Shown: positions 34,644 through 44,238 of the stretch, in pieces
How positions within the stretch are numbered: the first letter of the stretch is position 1
Layout: each line of letters begins with the position of its first letter
NCBI GenBank assembly: GCA_021731815.1
Contig: JAKFWO010000048.1
Location: forward strand, 1-51,533
Length of the DNA: 51,533 nucleotides
Direction of reading: 5' to 3'
DNA from: Hyphomonadaceae bacterium
GTDB taxonomy: Bacteria; Pseudomonadota; Alphaproteobacteria; Caulobacterales; Aquidulcibacteraceae
The notes under the pieces: generated by a model
Told to the model about the DNA's origin: nothing
What the model saw: only the letters and a program-made list of their open reading frames with translations
Databases searched by the model: none
Program-made: the position numbers and the translations under genes

Positions 34644-35827
34644 CGCAAAATTCATCCCCGGGGTCACGAATTTATTGTGATTACAATGCCAGCGCGCCGA
34701 TGCGGCCTGTGGTTCGCGCGGCCATGCCGGAAGCGTTCCAGGTCCCGGGCAATCCGTCATCGGTCCATGCAGAGGGCAGGGCGGCCCGGGAAAGAATCGA
34801 ACTGGCGCGGACCCGGATCCGGGAGGCGACAGGTTTTTCCCGCGGCGATCTGGTATTCACCAGTGGCGCGACCGAAGGTCTGGCGCTGGCTTTGCACAGC
34901 GCACGGGCAATGGGCGCAAGGGTGCTTTATGCCTCCGAACTCGAACATCCGGCGCTGATCGAGACTGCGCGCGCCCTCGGCTTTCGCCGCGTTGATGTCG
35001 TGGTTCATGAAAATGGAACGCTCGATCTCGCGGATCTCGAACGACATCTGGCCGGGCATGATCCTGAACACGGCCCGCCGCTTGTGGCATTGCAGCGCGC
35101 CAATAATGAAACCGGTGTGGTCCAGCCTGTGGTGGAAGCCCTGCGGCTCACCCACGCATTGGTGGGCCTGTTCCTGTGCGATTGTGCGCAAATCCCCGGT
35201 CGGCTTGGACCTGATCCGGCGCTTGAAGCCGCCGATTTCATGGTATTTTCCGGTCACAAGGCTGGTGGACCGACCGGGATCGGGGTGGTTGGTTTCGGGG
35301 AAAATGTCCGGCCTGCGCCCATGCTGAGCGGTGGCGGACAGGAGCGGGGCGCACGCGCGGGGACCGAGAATCTTCCCGGGGCGATCGGGATGGGCGTGGC
35401 TTTTGCCGAGGCCGAGGCGACACGACCAGCCGAGGTGACCCGGCTTGGCGGATTGCGGGCGTCATTCGAGGATCAGGTCAGGCATCTGGTGCCTCAAATC
35501 GTGTTTTTCGGGGGCGCTGTTCCGCGGCTGGTACAGACATCCTGTTTCGCGATCCCCGGGCTGCGGTCGGAAACCCTGGTCATGGCGCTCGATCTCGACG
35601 GCTTCGCAATCTCGGCCGGTGCGGCCTGTTCATCAGGCAAGGTCAGGCCCTCCCGGGTACTGGCGGGGATGGGAATCGGGCCGGAACTTGCCTCGGGGGC
35701 CATCCGCGCGAGCTTTGGCTGGGCGAGCGAGGCCAGGGATGCAGAGGCACTCGCCAGGGCCCTTGGCGCGATTGCGACACGTCATTTGAACATTGCGGCG
35801 CATCATGGCGTCCGTGCGGAGACCTGA
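34640..35827 (+). CDS. Cysteine desulfurase, IscS/NifS type
   Basis: A 395-residue PLP enzyme that removes sulfur from cysteine. [12 protein letters not shown] begins the fold; the PLP lysine is in [11 protein letters not shown], and the mobile catalytic cysteine lies in [17 protein letters not shown], the group I (IscS/NifS) pattern. It is translationally coupled to iscR (ATGA overlap) and followed 1 bp later by sufB. A second, group II desulfurase (SufS) is encoded further on in the same operon, so the two may supply sulfur under different conditions. Confidence 0.92.
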   Translation: MTQNSSPGSRIYCDYNASAPMRPVVRAAMPEAFQVPGNPSSVHAEGRAARERIELARTRIREATGFSRGDLVFTSGATEGLALALHSARAMGARVLYASELEHPALIETARALGFRRVDVVVHENGTLDLADLERHLAGHDPEHGPPLVALQRANNETGVVQPVVEALRLTHALVGLFLCDCAQIPGRLGPDPALEAADFMVFSGHKAGGPTGIGVVGFGENVRPAPMLSGGGQERGARAGTENLPGAIGMGVAFAEAEATRPAEVTRLGGLRASFEDQVRHLVPQIVFFGGAVPRLVQTSCFAIPGLRSETLVMALDLDGFAISAGAACSSGKVRPSRVLAGMGIGPELASGAIRASFGWASEARDAEALARALGAIATRHLNIAAHHGVRAET

Positions 35828-35828
35828 C

Positions 35829-37343
35829 ATGGATTCACTTCGGGAAGATCAGGCGATGGCGGACGTCAAAGCGGGCATTTCTGCCGATACGGTGGCGACC
35901 GTGGGCGGGCTCGAGGCCGATAAATACAAATTCGGCTTTACCACGGATATCGAGCAGGAATTCGCCCCGCGCGGCCTCACCACCGATACTGTCCGCTTCA
36001 TTTCAGCAAAGAAGGACGAGCCGCAATGGATGCTGGACTGGCGACTTGCGGCGTTTGAGCGCTGGCAGAATCTCGACGAACCCGACTGGGCCATGCTCGA
36101 CTTTCCGGCGATCGATTATCAGGACGCGATCTATTACGCGGCACCAAAAGCCAAGAAAACGGTCAAATCGCTCGACGAAATCGATCCCGAAATCCTCGAA
36201 ACCTTCAAAAAGCTCGGCATCCCGATCCGGGAGCAGGAAGTGCTGCTGGGTGTCGAGGGTGCCCCGAAAGTCGCTGTGGATGCGGTCTTTGATTCGGTCT
36301 CGGTCGCGACCACTTTCCGGGAAGAGCTGAAAAAAGCCGGCGTGATCTTCTGCCCGATCTCGGAAGCTCTGCGCGATTATCCGGAACTGGTGCGGCAATA
36401 TCTCGGCTCTGTCGTTCCGGTGAGCGACAATTTTTTTGCGACTCTCAATTCGGCGGTGTTTTCGGACGGTTCTTTCGTCTATGTGCCGCCCGGCGTGCGC
36501 TGTCCGATGGAGCTATCCACCTATTTCCGGATGAATGCACAGGGCACCGGCCAGTTCGAGCGCACGCTGATCATTGCCGACAAGGGGGCCTATGTGTCCT
36601 ATCTCGAGGGTTGCACGGCCCCGATGCGCGATGAAAACCAGCTCCACGCCGCCGTGGTCGAACTGGTGGCGCTGGAAGATGCGGAGATTAAATATTCCAC
36701 GGTCCAGAACTGGTGGCCCGGGGACAAGGACGGCAAAGGCGGCATCTATAATTTCGTGACCAAACGCGGGGATTGCCGCGGCGCGCGCGCCAGGATCTCC
36801 TGGACCCAGGTGGAGACGGGCTCGGCGATTACCTGGAAATATCCCTCCTGCGTTCTGCGGGGGGATGACAGCGTCGGCGAATTCTATTCGGTTGCGGTGA
36901 CCAATGGCCGCCAGCAGGCCGATACCGGCACCAAGATGATCCATCTCGGGCGCAATACGCGCTCGCGCGTCATTTCCAAGGGCATTTCTGCCGGGCAGGG
37001 CCAGAACACCTATCGCGGCCTCGTTTCGGCGCATGCAAAGGCGCGGGGCGCGCGGAATTTCACGCAATGCGATTCGCTGCTGATCGGTTCGGCCTGCGGC
37101 GCGCATACTTTTCCCTATATCGAGGCGCGCACGCCCCATGCGCAATTCGAGCACGAAGCTACGACGACGCGGCTGTCCGACGACCAATTATTCTATTGTC
37201 GCAGCCGGGGCATCGGCGAAGAGGATGCGGTGGCATTGCTGGTCAATGGCTTTGTGCGCGAGGTGCTCCAGCATCTGCCCATGGAATTTGCCGCTGAAGC
37301 CCAGAAATTGCTCGCAGTCAGCCTCGAGGGGAGCGTCGGGTGA
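35829..37343 (+). CDS. sufB: Fe-S assembly scaffold protein SufB
   Basis: A 504-residue SufB, the central scaffold of the SufBCD complex that builds Fe-S clusters. Family segments include [57 protein letters not shown] and the C-terminal [19 protein letters not shown]. The start at 35829 has GGAG 7 nt upstream and lies just after the desulfurase stop; an internal ATG at 35856 is possible. sufC follows after 60 bp. Confidence 0.96.
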   Translation: MDSLREDQAMADVKAGISADTVATVGGLEADKYKFGFTTDIEQEFAPRGLTTDTVRFISAKKDEPQWMLDWRLAAFERWQNLDEPDWAMLDFPAIDYQDAIYYAAPKAKKTVKSLDEIDPEILETFKKLGIPIREQEVLLGVEGAPKVAVDAVFDSVSVATTFREELKKAGVIFCPISEALRDYPELVRQYLGSVVPVSDNFFATLNSAVFSDGSFVYVPPGVRCPMELSTYFRMNAQGTGQFERTLIIADKGAYVSYLEGCTAPMRDENQLHAAVVELVALEDAEIKYSTVQNWWPGDKDGKGGIYNFVTKRGDCRGARARISWTQVETGSAITWKYPSCVLRGDDSVGEFYSVAVTNGRQQADTGTKMIHLGRNTRSRVISKGISAGQGQNTYRGLVSAHAKARGARNFTQCDSLLIGSACGAHTFPYIEARTPHAQFEHEATTTRLSDDQLFYCRSRGIGEEDAVALLVNGFVREVLQHLPMEFAAEAQKLLAVSLEGSVG

Positions 37344-37403
37344 CGCAAACCCGCGCCGAACTTTCTTTGCCGGATTCTGAAATCCTTCTGTGGAAGACCC
37401 AAC

Positions 37404-38171
37404 ATGCTTGAGATCAAAAACCTGTCGGTCGGAATTGCCGCTGAAGCGGGGGTCGAAGGCCGCTCGATCCTCAGCGGTCTCGACCTGTCTGTGCCGAAGG
37501 GCGAGGTCCATGCCATTATGGGCCCCAATGGTGCGGGGAAATCGACCCTGTCTTACGTTCTCGCCGGGCGCGATGGCTATGAGGTCACAGGCGGCGAGGC
37601 CCTGCTGGACGGGAGCGACCTCCTGGCCCTGAGCCCGGAGGAAAGGGCCGCAAAGGGCCTGTTTCTCTCCTTCCAATATCCGCTGGAATTGCCGGGCGTG
37701 GCGGCTCTGACTTTTGTGCGCGCGGCCCTCAATTCCCAGCGCCGGACGCGCGGGGAAGACGAAATGAAGGCCCCTGAATTCCTGAAAAAATCGCGGGAGG
37801 TGGCGGCGCGGCTCAAAATCGATCCCGAAATGCTCAAGCGTGGGGTCAATGTCGGTTTTTCGGGTGGGGAGAAAAAGCGGATGGAGATTTTTCAGCTCCT
37901 GATGCTCGAACCCTCCATGATCATTCTCGACGAGACCGATTCCGGGCTCGATATCGACGCGCTCAGGATCGTGGCCGAAGGGGTCAACGCCCTGCGGAGC
38001 CCCGACCGGGCCATGCTGGTCATCACCCATTACCAGCGTCTGCTCGACCATATCCGCCCGGACCGCGTGCATGTGCTGGCCAATGGCCGGATCATCGCCT
38101 CGGGCGGGCCGGAACTTGCCTTGCGCCTGGAGGCCGAGGGCTATGACGGCGTGCTGGCGGAGGCCGCCTGA
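37404..38171 (+). CDS. sufC: SUF-system ABC ATPase SufC
   Basis: A 255-residue ATPase of the SufBCD scaffold complex. Walker A is GPNGAGKST (40-48), the signature is FSGGEKKRMEI (near 152) and Walker B is MIILDETDSGLD, with the SufC-specific ETDSGLD. GGAAGA lies about 7 nt before the ATG. The stop shares one base with the sufD start (TGATG). Confidence 0.97.
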   Translation: MLEIKNLSVGIAAEAGVEGRSILSGLDLSVPKGEVHAIMGPNGAGKSTLSYVLAGRDGYEVTGGEALLDGSDLLALSPEERAAKGLFLSFQYPLELPGVAALTFVRAALNSQRRTRGEDEMKAPEFLKKSREVAARLKIDPEMLKRGVNVGFSGGEKKRMEIFQLLMLEPSMIILDETDSGLDIDALRIVAEGVNALRSPDRAMLVITHYQRLLDHIRPDRVHVLANGRIIASGGPELALRLEAEGYDGVLAEAA

Positions 38172-39430
38172 TGGCTGCGCCCTCCTTCTCCGGCGGAGCG
38201 ATGGCTTCGGCCCTCGCGGCTCATGCCGGCTCATTGCCCGATCCCTTTGGCGCGCGGGCGGCGGCGTTGGCCGGATTCGCCCGATCCGGCTTGCCGGGCC
38301 GGCGCAATGAGGCGTGGAAATATTCCGATCTGGCCGAAAAAGCCGGTGCGCTGACGGCACTTCGTGCCGCCGGCGGGGATGAGGGAACCGATATTCATGT
38401 TCCGATCGGGGCCTTTGCCGGGCTCGGGGCGGTGGAAATCATTTTCCTCGACGGCCGGCTGATTTCGCTGCCGAAAGAGCTTCCGTCTGGTCTCGACATC
38501 GGATCGGATCCCCGCGCCGAGGCCCTGGCTGCGTTTGAAACCTTTCCCATGGCGGGGCTGGCGGCGGGGCTGGCTTCCGATCCCGCTTTGCTGCTCATCC
38601 GGGCGGCTGGAAAAGTCGAATTACCGGTCTGGCTGCGCTTCATCGCCTCGCGACCCGGCTTTTCGGCGGCCCGCGTGCGGATGGAGATCGCCGCAGGTCA
38701 GGCGCTGACGCTCTACGAAACCCATGAAGCATTACCGGAATCCGGTGGGGCCCTGGGGCTTAGCCTTGTCGAGCTGGCGCTGGGGGAGGATGCATCGCTC
38801 ACCCGCCTGATCCTGCAACAGGGGACGAAGACGGGCGTAGACATCGCCCAGAGCCTGGCTTTCCTCGCCGCGCGCGCACGGCTCACCCAGACCCAATGGG
38901 CCGAAGGCAGCGCCCTGGCGCGCCTCGAAACCGCAGTGAAGGCAGAAGGGGAGGGGGTGCGTATCCGGCTCGATGGTGGCTATGGCGTGAATGCCGGCCG
39001 TCATTCCGATGCGACCACGACGGTCAAATTCGCGGCCGAGGCCGGCGTCTTGCAGCAAAATTTCAAGGGCGTGGCCCGGGCCGGCGGGCGGGGCGTGTTT
39101 CAGGGGCTGATCGCGGTCGACAAAACCGCCAACCGCACCGATGCCCGCTTGCGCCATGATGCCTTGCTGCTCGAGGAGGGCGCGGAGATTTGTGCCAAGC
39201 CCGCTCTCGAAATCCGCGCCGACGACGTTCAATGCGCCCATGGCAATACGATCGGCGCGCTCGATGCGGAGGCACTGTTTTATGCGCGCGCCCGGGGCAT
39301 TCCGCGCGATCTGGCCGAACAGATGCTGACCGAGGCCTTTTTGGCCGAAGCCTTCACCGAATGCCCCGACGCGCCGGGCCGCGAGCGTCTGCTGGCCGCC
39401 ATGCGCGCCTGGCTGGGGGGTGTGCAATGA
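38171..39430 (+). CDS. sufD: Fe-S assembly protein SufD
   Basis: A 419-residue SufD, paralogue of SufB and third member of the scaffold complex. Characteristic are RRNEAWKYSDL near the N-terminus, the beta-helix core (GRHSDATTTVKFAAEAGVLQ) and the C-terminal CAHGNTIGALDAEALFYARA, RGIPRDLAEQMLTEAFLAE. The N-terminal half is variable as usual. Its stop overlaps the sufS start by four bases. Confidence 0.95.
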   Translation: MAAPSFSGGAMASALAAHAGSLPDPFGARAAALAGFARSGLPGRRNEAWKYSDLAEKAGALTALRAAGGDEGTDIHVPIGAFAGLGAVEIIFLDGRLISLPKELPSGLDIGSDPRAEALAAFETFPMAGLAAGLASDPALLLIRAAGKVELPVWLRFIASRPGFSAARVRMEIAAGQALTLYETHEALPESGGALGLSLVELALGEDASLTRLILQQGTKTGVDIAQSLAFLAARARLTQTQWAEGSALARLETAVKAEGEGVRIRLDGGYGVNAGRHSDATTTVKFAAEAGVLQQNFKGVARAGGRGVFQGLIAVDKTANRTDARLRHDALLLEEGAEICAKPALEIRADDVQCAHGNTIGALDAEALFYARARGIPRDLAEQMLTEAFLAEAFTECPDAPGRERLLAAMRAWLGGVQ

Positions 39431-40680
39431 TTCCGGCTTTTGATCCGCACGCATTGCGTGATGAATTTCCGATCCTGTCCGAGCAAATCAACGGGCACAG
39501 GCTCATCTATTTCGACAATGCGGCGTCTGCCCAGAAGCCGCGAGTGGTGCTCGAGGCGATGGAACAGCTCGCGTCGCATGGCTATGCCAATGTCCATCGG
39601 GGCCTGCATGTCCTCGCCAACCGGGCGACCGAGGCTTTTGAAGGCGCGCGCGCCAGTGTTGCGCGCTTTGTCAATGCGCCCGAGGCCGCGGAGGTCATTT
39701 TCACCCGTGGCACAACCGAGGCGATGAATCTGCTGGCCTATGGACTTGCCAGCTCCATTCAGTCCGGCGACGAGATCCTGCTCACCGAAATGGAGCATCA
39801 TTCCAATATCGTGCCATGGCATTTTTTGCGCGAACGGCGCGGAGCAAAGCTGGTTTGGGCTCCGGTCAATGCGCAAGGCGGGCTCGATCTTGAGGCGACG
39901 CTGGCTCTGATCGGCCCGCGCACCCGGGTGGCGGCGATCACGCAGATGTCGAATGTGCTGGGGGCCGTGCCCGATCTTCCGCGGCTCGCCGATGCCGTTC
40001 ACGGCTTTGGCGGAATCCTTGTGGTTGATGGCGCGCAAGGTGCCGTGCATTTCCCGACCGATGTGCAGGCCCTTGGCTGCGATGCTTATGCGCTGACCGG
40101 CCATAAACTCTATGGGCCGACGGGAATAGGCGCGCTATGGGCGAAGCGTGACCTGCTGGAGCGGCTCGACCCCTTCAACGGGGGAGGGGAGATGATCGAA
40201 ATTGTGACTCGCGATCGTGTCACTTATGCCGGGCTTCCGCACCGCTTCGAGGCCGGAACGCCGGCCATTCTGGAAGCTGTCGGCCTCGGTGCAGCGCTTG
40301 ATTGGCTGATGTCGCAGGACCGCGCGGCGATCGAATTGCACGAAAAGGCACTCCATGATCGTGCTGTCGCCGGATTGAAAGCGATCGGGGCGAGCCTCTA
40401 TGGCGAGAGCCCGGACAAGGGCGCGGTGCTCGCCTTCAATATTCCGGGTCTGCACGCCCATGATGTCGCGCAGATCCTCGATCAATCCGGAATCGCCATT
40501 CGCGCGGGCCATCATTGCGCGCAGGTGCTGATGGCCGCACTCGGGGTTTCAGCCACTGCGCGGGCGAGCTTTGCACTCTACAACACCATGGAGGAGGTCG
40601 AGACCTTCCTCGCAGCGACCGAACGCGCCCAGGCCCGCTTTGCCCGGGTCAGGCCCCAGCAAGCCGGAGCACATGCATGA
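39427..40680 (+). CDS. sufS: Cysteine desulfurase SufS (group II)
   Basis: A 417-residue PLP desulfurase. IYFDNAASAQKP opens the fold, the PLP lysine is in LTGHKLYGPTG, and the catalytic cysteine is in RAGHHCAQVLM, the group II (SufS/CsdA) pattern. Such enzymes normally pass persulfide to SufE or SufU; neither is in this operon, so the partner must be elsewhere. It overlaps both neighbours by four bases (ATGA). Confidence 0.95.
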   Translation: MIPAFDPHALRDEFPILSEQINGHRLIYFDNAASAQKPRVVLEAMEQLASHGYANVHRGLHVLANRATEAFEGARASVARFVNAPEAAEVIFTRGTTEAMNLLAYGLASSIQSGDEILLTEMEHHSNIVPWHFLRERRGAKLVWAPVNAQGGLDLEATLALIGPRTRVAAITQMSNVLGAVPDLPRLADAVHGFGGILVVDGAQGAVHFPTDVQALGCDAYALTGHKLYGPTGIGALWAKRDLLERLDPFNGGGEMIEIVTRDRVTYAGLPHRFEAGTPAILEAVGLGAALDWLMSQDRAAIELHEKALHDRAVAGLKAIGASLYGESPDKGAVLAFNIPGLHAHDVAQILDQSGIAIRAGHHCAQVLMAALGVSATARASFALYNTMEEVETFLAATERAQARFARVRPQQAGAHA

Positions 40681-41165
40681 TCGACAGTGGCAAGGTCTGG
40701 TCGAAACTGAAGGATCTGGTGGGAGCTGCGCCGGCGGCGGACAAGGCTGTCGCGTCGGAAGGCCCGCCAGAGACATTGCCTTTGCCCGGGCAGGTGGCCG
40801 ATCCTGAAATCGCTGCCCGGGGAAACGGGGCTCCCGCCGGTCCGCCCGACCAGGCGGAGCTCGATCGTATCACCGATGACCTCGTGGCTGCCTTCAAGAC
40901 GGTCTATGACCCGGAGATCCCGGTTGATATTTATGAATTGGGACTCATCTACAAAGTCGATATCGATGATGCACGAATGGTCAGCATCGACATGACCCTG
41001 ACTGCGCCGGGCTGCCCGGTCGCCGGCGAAATGCCGGGCTGGGTGGAGAGTGCGGCGCGAAAAGTGCCCGGTTGTGCCGATGTCAAGGTGAAAATGGTGT
41101 TCGATCCGCCCTGGAGCCCGGCACGCATGTCGGATGAGGCAAAACTCGAACTCAATATGCTCTGA
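40677..41165 (+). CDS. sufT: SUF-associated MIP18/DUF59 protein (SufT-like)
   Basis: A 162-residue protein with a low-complexity N-terminus (to about residue 60) and a DUF59/MIP18 domain: LVAAFKTVYDPEIPVDIYEL, then TAPGCPVAGEMPGWVESAAR and FDPPWSPARMSDEAKLELNM. Proteins of this type assist Fe-S maturation. The conserved Asp-Pro-Glu (DPEIPVDIYELGLIY) and the Cys in APGCP are present. It overlaps sufS by four bases and precedes sufA by 38 bp. Confidence 0.9.
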   Translation: MIDSGKVWSKLKDLVGAAPAADKAVASEGPPETLPLPGQVADPEIAARGNGAPAGPPDQAELDRITDDLVAAFKTVYDPEIPVDIYELGLIYKVDIDDARMVSIDMTLTAPGCPVAGEMPGWVESAARKVPGCADVKVKMVFDPPWSPARMSDEAKLELNML

Positions 41166-41203
41166 TCCGGGAATATCCCGTGACCCTTTTGACAGGAACA
41201 ACC

Positions 41204-41557
41204 ATGGCCCGCCCCCGCCCGGCGATCGTTCGCCTTACATCTTCGGCCAATGCCCGGATCCGTGAGATCATGGCCGAACGCGGCGCGGGCGTGCTGCGGG
41301 TCGGCGTCAAGAATGGCGGCTGCGCGGGAATGGAATATGTCATGGATTATGTCGACGGGGTGGAACGCCTCGACGAGGTGGTGGAGGATGATGGCGTGAA
41401 GATCGCCATCGATGCCAAGGCCGTCTTGTTCCTGCTGGGCTCGGAAATCGATTACGAAGTCACGAAACTCGCCACCCGCTTCACCTTCCGCAATCCCAAC
41501 CAGACCGATGCCTGCGGCTGCGGCGAGAGCGTGACCATCGTACCGGCCGCCAGCTGA
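41204..41557 (+). CDS. sufA: A-type Fe-S carrier (HesB/IscA family)
   Basis: A 117-residue carrier that accepts clusters from the scaffold and delivers them. The three ligand cysteines are Cys40 in NGGCAGMEY, Cys104 and Cys106 in DACGCGESV. The ATG at 41204 has AGGA 7 nt upstream. It is the last gene of the iscR-suf operon and is followed by a stem-loop that overlaps its stop. Assignment to SufA rather than ErpA or IscA rests on operon context. Confidence 0.93.
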   Translation: MARPRPAIVRLTSSANARIREIMAERGAGVLRVGVKNGGCAGMEYVMDYVDGVERLDEVVEDDGVKIAIDAKAVLFLLGSEIDYEVTKLATRFTFRNPNQTDACGCGESVTIVPAAS

Positions 41558-41574
41558 GCCCCGCACGGGCTCAG
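41554..41574. terminator. GC-rich hairpin at the end of the suf operon
   Basis: CTGAGCCC (41554-41561) pairs perfectly with GGGCTCAG (41567-41574) around a 5-nt loop and includes the sufA stop codon. It lies between the convergent sufA and gmk. There is no T-run, so it may block or pause rather than terminate by itself. Confidence 0.55.
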
Positions 41575-41582
41575 GGAGTTAA

Positions 41583-42230
41583 TCAGGACCGGGGCCGGAT
41601 CAGCGATTCCACATGGCCGTTGAGCCAGACCTGACGCCGGCGCTTCAGGCGCTCGGCATGGAGGATTGCCTTCAGCTCGCGAAATGCGGTTTCGAGATCG
41701 TCATTGACGATCACATAATCATATTCGGCCCAATGCTGGATTTCAGCGGCCGCGCGGTTCATGCGATGGGTGATGACTTCTTCGGGGTCCCCCGCCCGCG
41801 AGCGCAGCCGCGTGGCGAGATCCCCAAGGCTCGGCGGCAGCAGAAATATGCGGACGAGATCATCGGCCGAGGTCATTTCCAATTGCCGCGAGCCCTGCCA
41901 GTCGATGTCGAACAGCACATCCCGGCCCCTGGCGAGCGCACGTTCCACAAGGCCGCGCGGTGTTCCATAGAAATTTTCGAATACTTCCGCCCATTCGAGC
42001 AATTGATCGCCCGCCCGCATTTCCTGAAATTGCTCGCGGGAGACGAAGAAATAGTCCTTGCCGTCCTGCTCACCCGGGCGCGGGTTCCTCGTGGTTACCG
42101 AAATCGACATGACAAGGTCTTCCTCGTCCTGCAACAAGCGGCGTGACAGGGTGGTCTTTCCGGCACCTGAAGGGCTGGATATCACCAGCAAAAGCCCGCG
42201 GCGGCGGCGCTGCAATTGGGTCTGGCTCAT
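41583..42230 (-). CDS. gmk: Guanylate kinase
   Basis: A 215-residue kinase that phosphorylates GMP to GDP. The P-loop is SSPSGAGKTT (18-27), followed by the GMP-binding SVTTRNPRPGEQDGKDYFFV and DVLFDIDWQGSRQL. Length and motifs are typical. It lies 37 bp downstream of a response-regulator gene on the same strand, so they may be co-transcribed. Confidence 0.96.
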   Translation of the reverse strand: MSQTQLQRRRRGLLLVISSPSGAGKTTLSRRLLQDEEDLVMSISVTTRNPRPGEQDGKDYFFVSREQFQEMRAGDQLLEWAEVFENFYGTPRGLVERALARGRDVLFDIDWQGSRQLEMTSADDLVRIFLLPPSLGDLATRLRSRAGDPEEVITHRMNRAAAEIQHWAEYDYVIVNDDLETAFRELKAILHAERLKRRRQVWLNGHVESLIRPRS

Positions 42231-42267
42231 AAGGGCCTCTCAAATGCCGGTTGATCCATCGAATGCC

Positions 42268-42783
42268 TCACGCGCTGATCAAAGGCGTGCTGGCTTTCTT
42301 CCGGCGTTCCGGGCCGGTATAGGACCGTGAGGAATGGCGCCGTCGGTCGGGTCCGAAATAGAGCGCCGCCCGCACAAAAGGCCGGGGGTGATTGATCACG
42401 CTCGCCACCTTCCGGTAGAGCTCAGACGCGGTCACCGGCTTGCAGCAGAACTCGGTCGTACCGGCATCGCGCGCGGCTTCGACCTTGGAGCGCTCGGAAT
42501 AGGCAGTCAGCATGATGATCGGCACATAGGGATTGGGGCTGTCGCCAGCCGTGCGCACGAGACGGATGAAATCGATTCCGTCGAGCAGATTCATCAAAAA
42601 ATCAACGACGATGATATCGACCTCGGCCGAACGCACGATGTCGAAGGCTTCGGCGGCATCGCGGGCCTCGAAATATTCCTTGATGCCAAAGCCGCGCAGG
42701 ATCGTCTTGACGATATTGATCATGTGATGGTTGTCATCCACGATCAGGACGCGAAGACGGCTGAGATCGGCACTGCCCGACAT
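42268..42783 (-). CDS. CheY-like response regulator with basic C-terminal tail
   Basis: A 171-residue single receiver domain: acidic Asp16-Asp17, phospho-acceptor Asp61 in VVDFLMNLLDG, Thr93 and Lys115 (CCKPVTASELY). After the domain the tail has two related basic motifs, GPDRRR (144-149) and GPERRK (157-162). There is no DNA-binding or enzymatic output domain, so it works by protein contact or through the tail. No histidine kinase is adjacent. The tail arrangement is one I recall from other alphaproteobacterial receivers. Confidence 0.88.
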   Translation of the reverse strand: MSGSADLSRLRVLIVDDNHHMINIVKTILRGFGIKEYFEARDAAEAFDIVRSAEVDIIVVDFLMNLLDGIDFIRLVRTAGDSPNPYVPIIMLTAYSERSKVEAARDAGTTEFCCKPVTASELYRKVASVINHPRPFVRAALYFGPDRRRHSSRSYTGPERRKKASTPLISA

Positions 42784-43119
42784 GTCCCCGATAAACCCTC
42801 AAATGTACCAAAGAACCATTTTCTTCAGCATCCGCCTCACTTCAGCCGATTCGGTGCCGGCCGCGTGCACCACATTATCCTGCGATTCACTGGCGCGAAA
42901 TCAGCGGATGCACTGCCCCCCTGATCAGGGGGCTATCATGAAAATCTTATGAAAATCCTGCAAAATTGTCGGGAACGGAAAACACAAGATGCGTTCGGGC
43001 TTGCCGGCCTTTGCCGGGAAGTTTGCTTGCGGAGAACCACGATGATAAGCCGCCGCTGATGCATCGCCCGTATTTCCGGATTTCCTGACGGGCACTTCCT
43101 GGCATTTCGGAGCATTTTT
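42784..43119. promoter_or_regulatory. Divergent region with a 16-bp palindrome
   Basis: This 336-bp gap between a response regulator (-) and an acyl-CoA dehydrogenase (+) has no credible gene. It contains the perfect palindrome CCCCCTGATCAGGGGG (42917-42932), and directly after it two copies of atgaaaatc (starting 42938 and 42949). It probably carries both promoters; no factor can be named. Confidence 0.4.
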
Positions 43120-44238
43120 GTGAATTTTGACTTTTCCGATGATCAGAAAGCCCTGGCGCAGGAAGCGCGCAAATTGCTCGGCACCAGAGGCCGTGCCGGG
43201 ACCCGCGCCTTGCTGAATGGCGGTTCTGGTCATTATGATCAGGAATTATGGGGCGAAATCGGGCGGCTGGGCTGGCTTGGCATCGCCATTCCCGAGGAAT
43301 TTGGCGGTTCGGGCCTCGGACATCTTGAAACCTGCGTATTGGCCGAGGAGATCGGCCGCGCCAATGCCGCGGTTCCAGTGGCTTCCACGCTCTATTTTTT
43401 CGCAGAAGCCCTGTCGCTCTTTGCCCCGCGCGAGGTTTACGCATTGTGGGCCCGACAGATCGCGGGTGGCAAAACCATTGGCTGTTTTGCCATGGCCGAA
43501 AGCCCGGGCATTGTCAGCGAGGAACGCATTTCAGCGCTTGTGGTCGATGGAATGCTCCATGGCGAGAAGCTCCCGGTCATCGATGGCATGGCGGCCGATG
43601 CGGCAATCGTGCTCGCCCGGGATGGCGATGGCGCGGAGATGTCACTGTTTCTCGTGCCGCTGGCGCAGGCCGGAATCACGCGCACGCCCCTCGAAACGCT
43701 GGACCCCTCCCGGCCGGTGGCGCGACTGCAATTTTCCGGGGCACGGGTAGAGCGCCTCGGCGGGACGGGTGCAGGCTGGCAGAATGCGCAAATGCTGCTC
43801 GACCGTGCGGCCATTTATCTCGCCTTCGAGCAATTGGGAGGGGCCGAAGCTGCCCTCGAAATGGCGGTTGGCTATGCAAGGAGCCGCTTTGCGTTTGGCC
43901 GGCCGATCGGATCCTTTCAGGCGATCAAGCACAAGCTTGCCGATGTCTATGTGAAAAACCAGCTGGCGCGCGCCAATTCCTGGTACGGGGCCTGGGCCTT
44001 GTCAGCCAATGCGCCGGAGCTTGCGGCGGCGGCAGCCATGGCGCGGGTGGCGGCATCCGAAGCCTTTGACTTCGCTGCCAAGGAAAATGTGCAGACCCAT
44101 GGCGGCATGGGCTTCACCTGGGAGGCGGATTGTCATTTGCTTCTCCGGCGCTCGAAACATCTCGGCCTGGCGGCGGGTGCGCCTGCCCTGTGGCGCGAGA
44201 AACTGGTGCGGACGCTTGAGAGACGCAACCGGGCGTGA
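43120..44238 (+). CDS. Acyl-CoA dehydrogenase
   Basis: A 372-residue FAD-dependent dehydrogenase. The N-terminal helical domain (NFDFSDDQKALAQEARKLLG), the GWLGIAIPEEFGGSGLG segment, the middle beta domain (CFAMAESPG) and the C-terminal helical domain with ENVQTHGGMGFTWEADCHLL are in order. The usual catalytic-base Glu is not evident in the C-terminal motifs, so it may belong to the non-classical, CaiA- or steroid-type group. The start is GTG with GGAG 7 nt upstream. Its stop overlaps the glnE start by four bases (GTGA). Confidence 0.9.
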   Translation: MNFDFSDDQKALAQEARKLLGTRGRAGTRALLNGGSGHYDQELWGEIGRLGWLGIAIPEEFGGSGLGHLETCVLAEEIGRANAAVPVASTLYFFAEALSLFAPREVYALWARQIAGGKTIGCFAMAESPGIVSEERISALVVDGMLHGEKLPVIDGMAADAAIVLARDGDGAEMSLFLVPLAQAGITRTPLETLDPSRPVARLQFSGARVERLGGTGAGWQNAQMLLDRAAIYLAFEQLGGAEAALEMAVGYARSRFAFGRPIGSFQAIKHKLADVYVKNQLARANSWYGAWALSANAPELAAAAAMARVAASEAFDFAAKENVQTHGGMGFTWEADCHLLLRRSKHLGLAAGAPALWREKLVRTLERRNRA

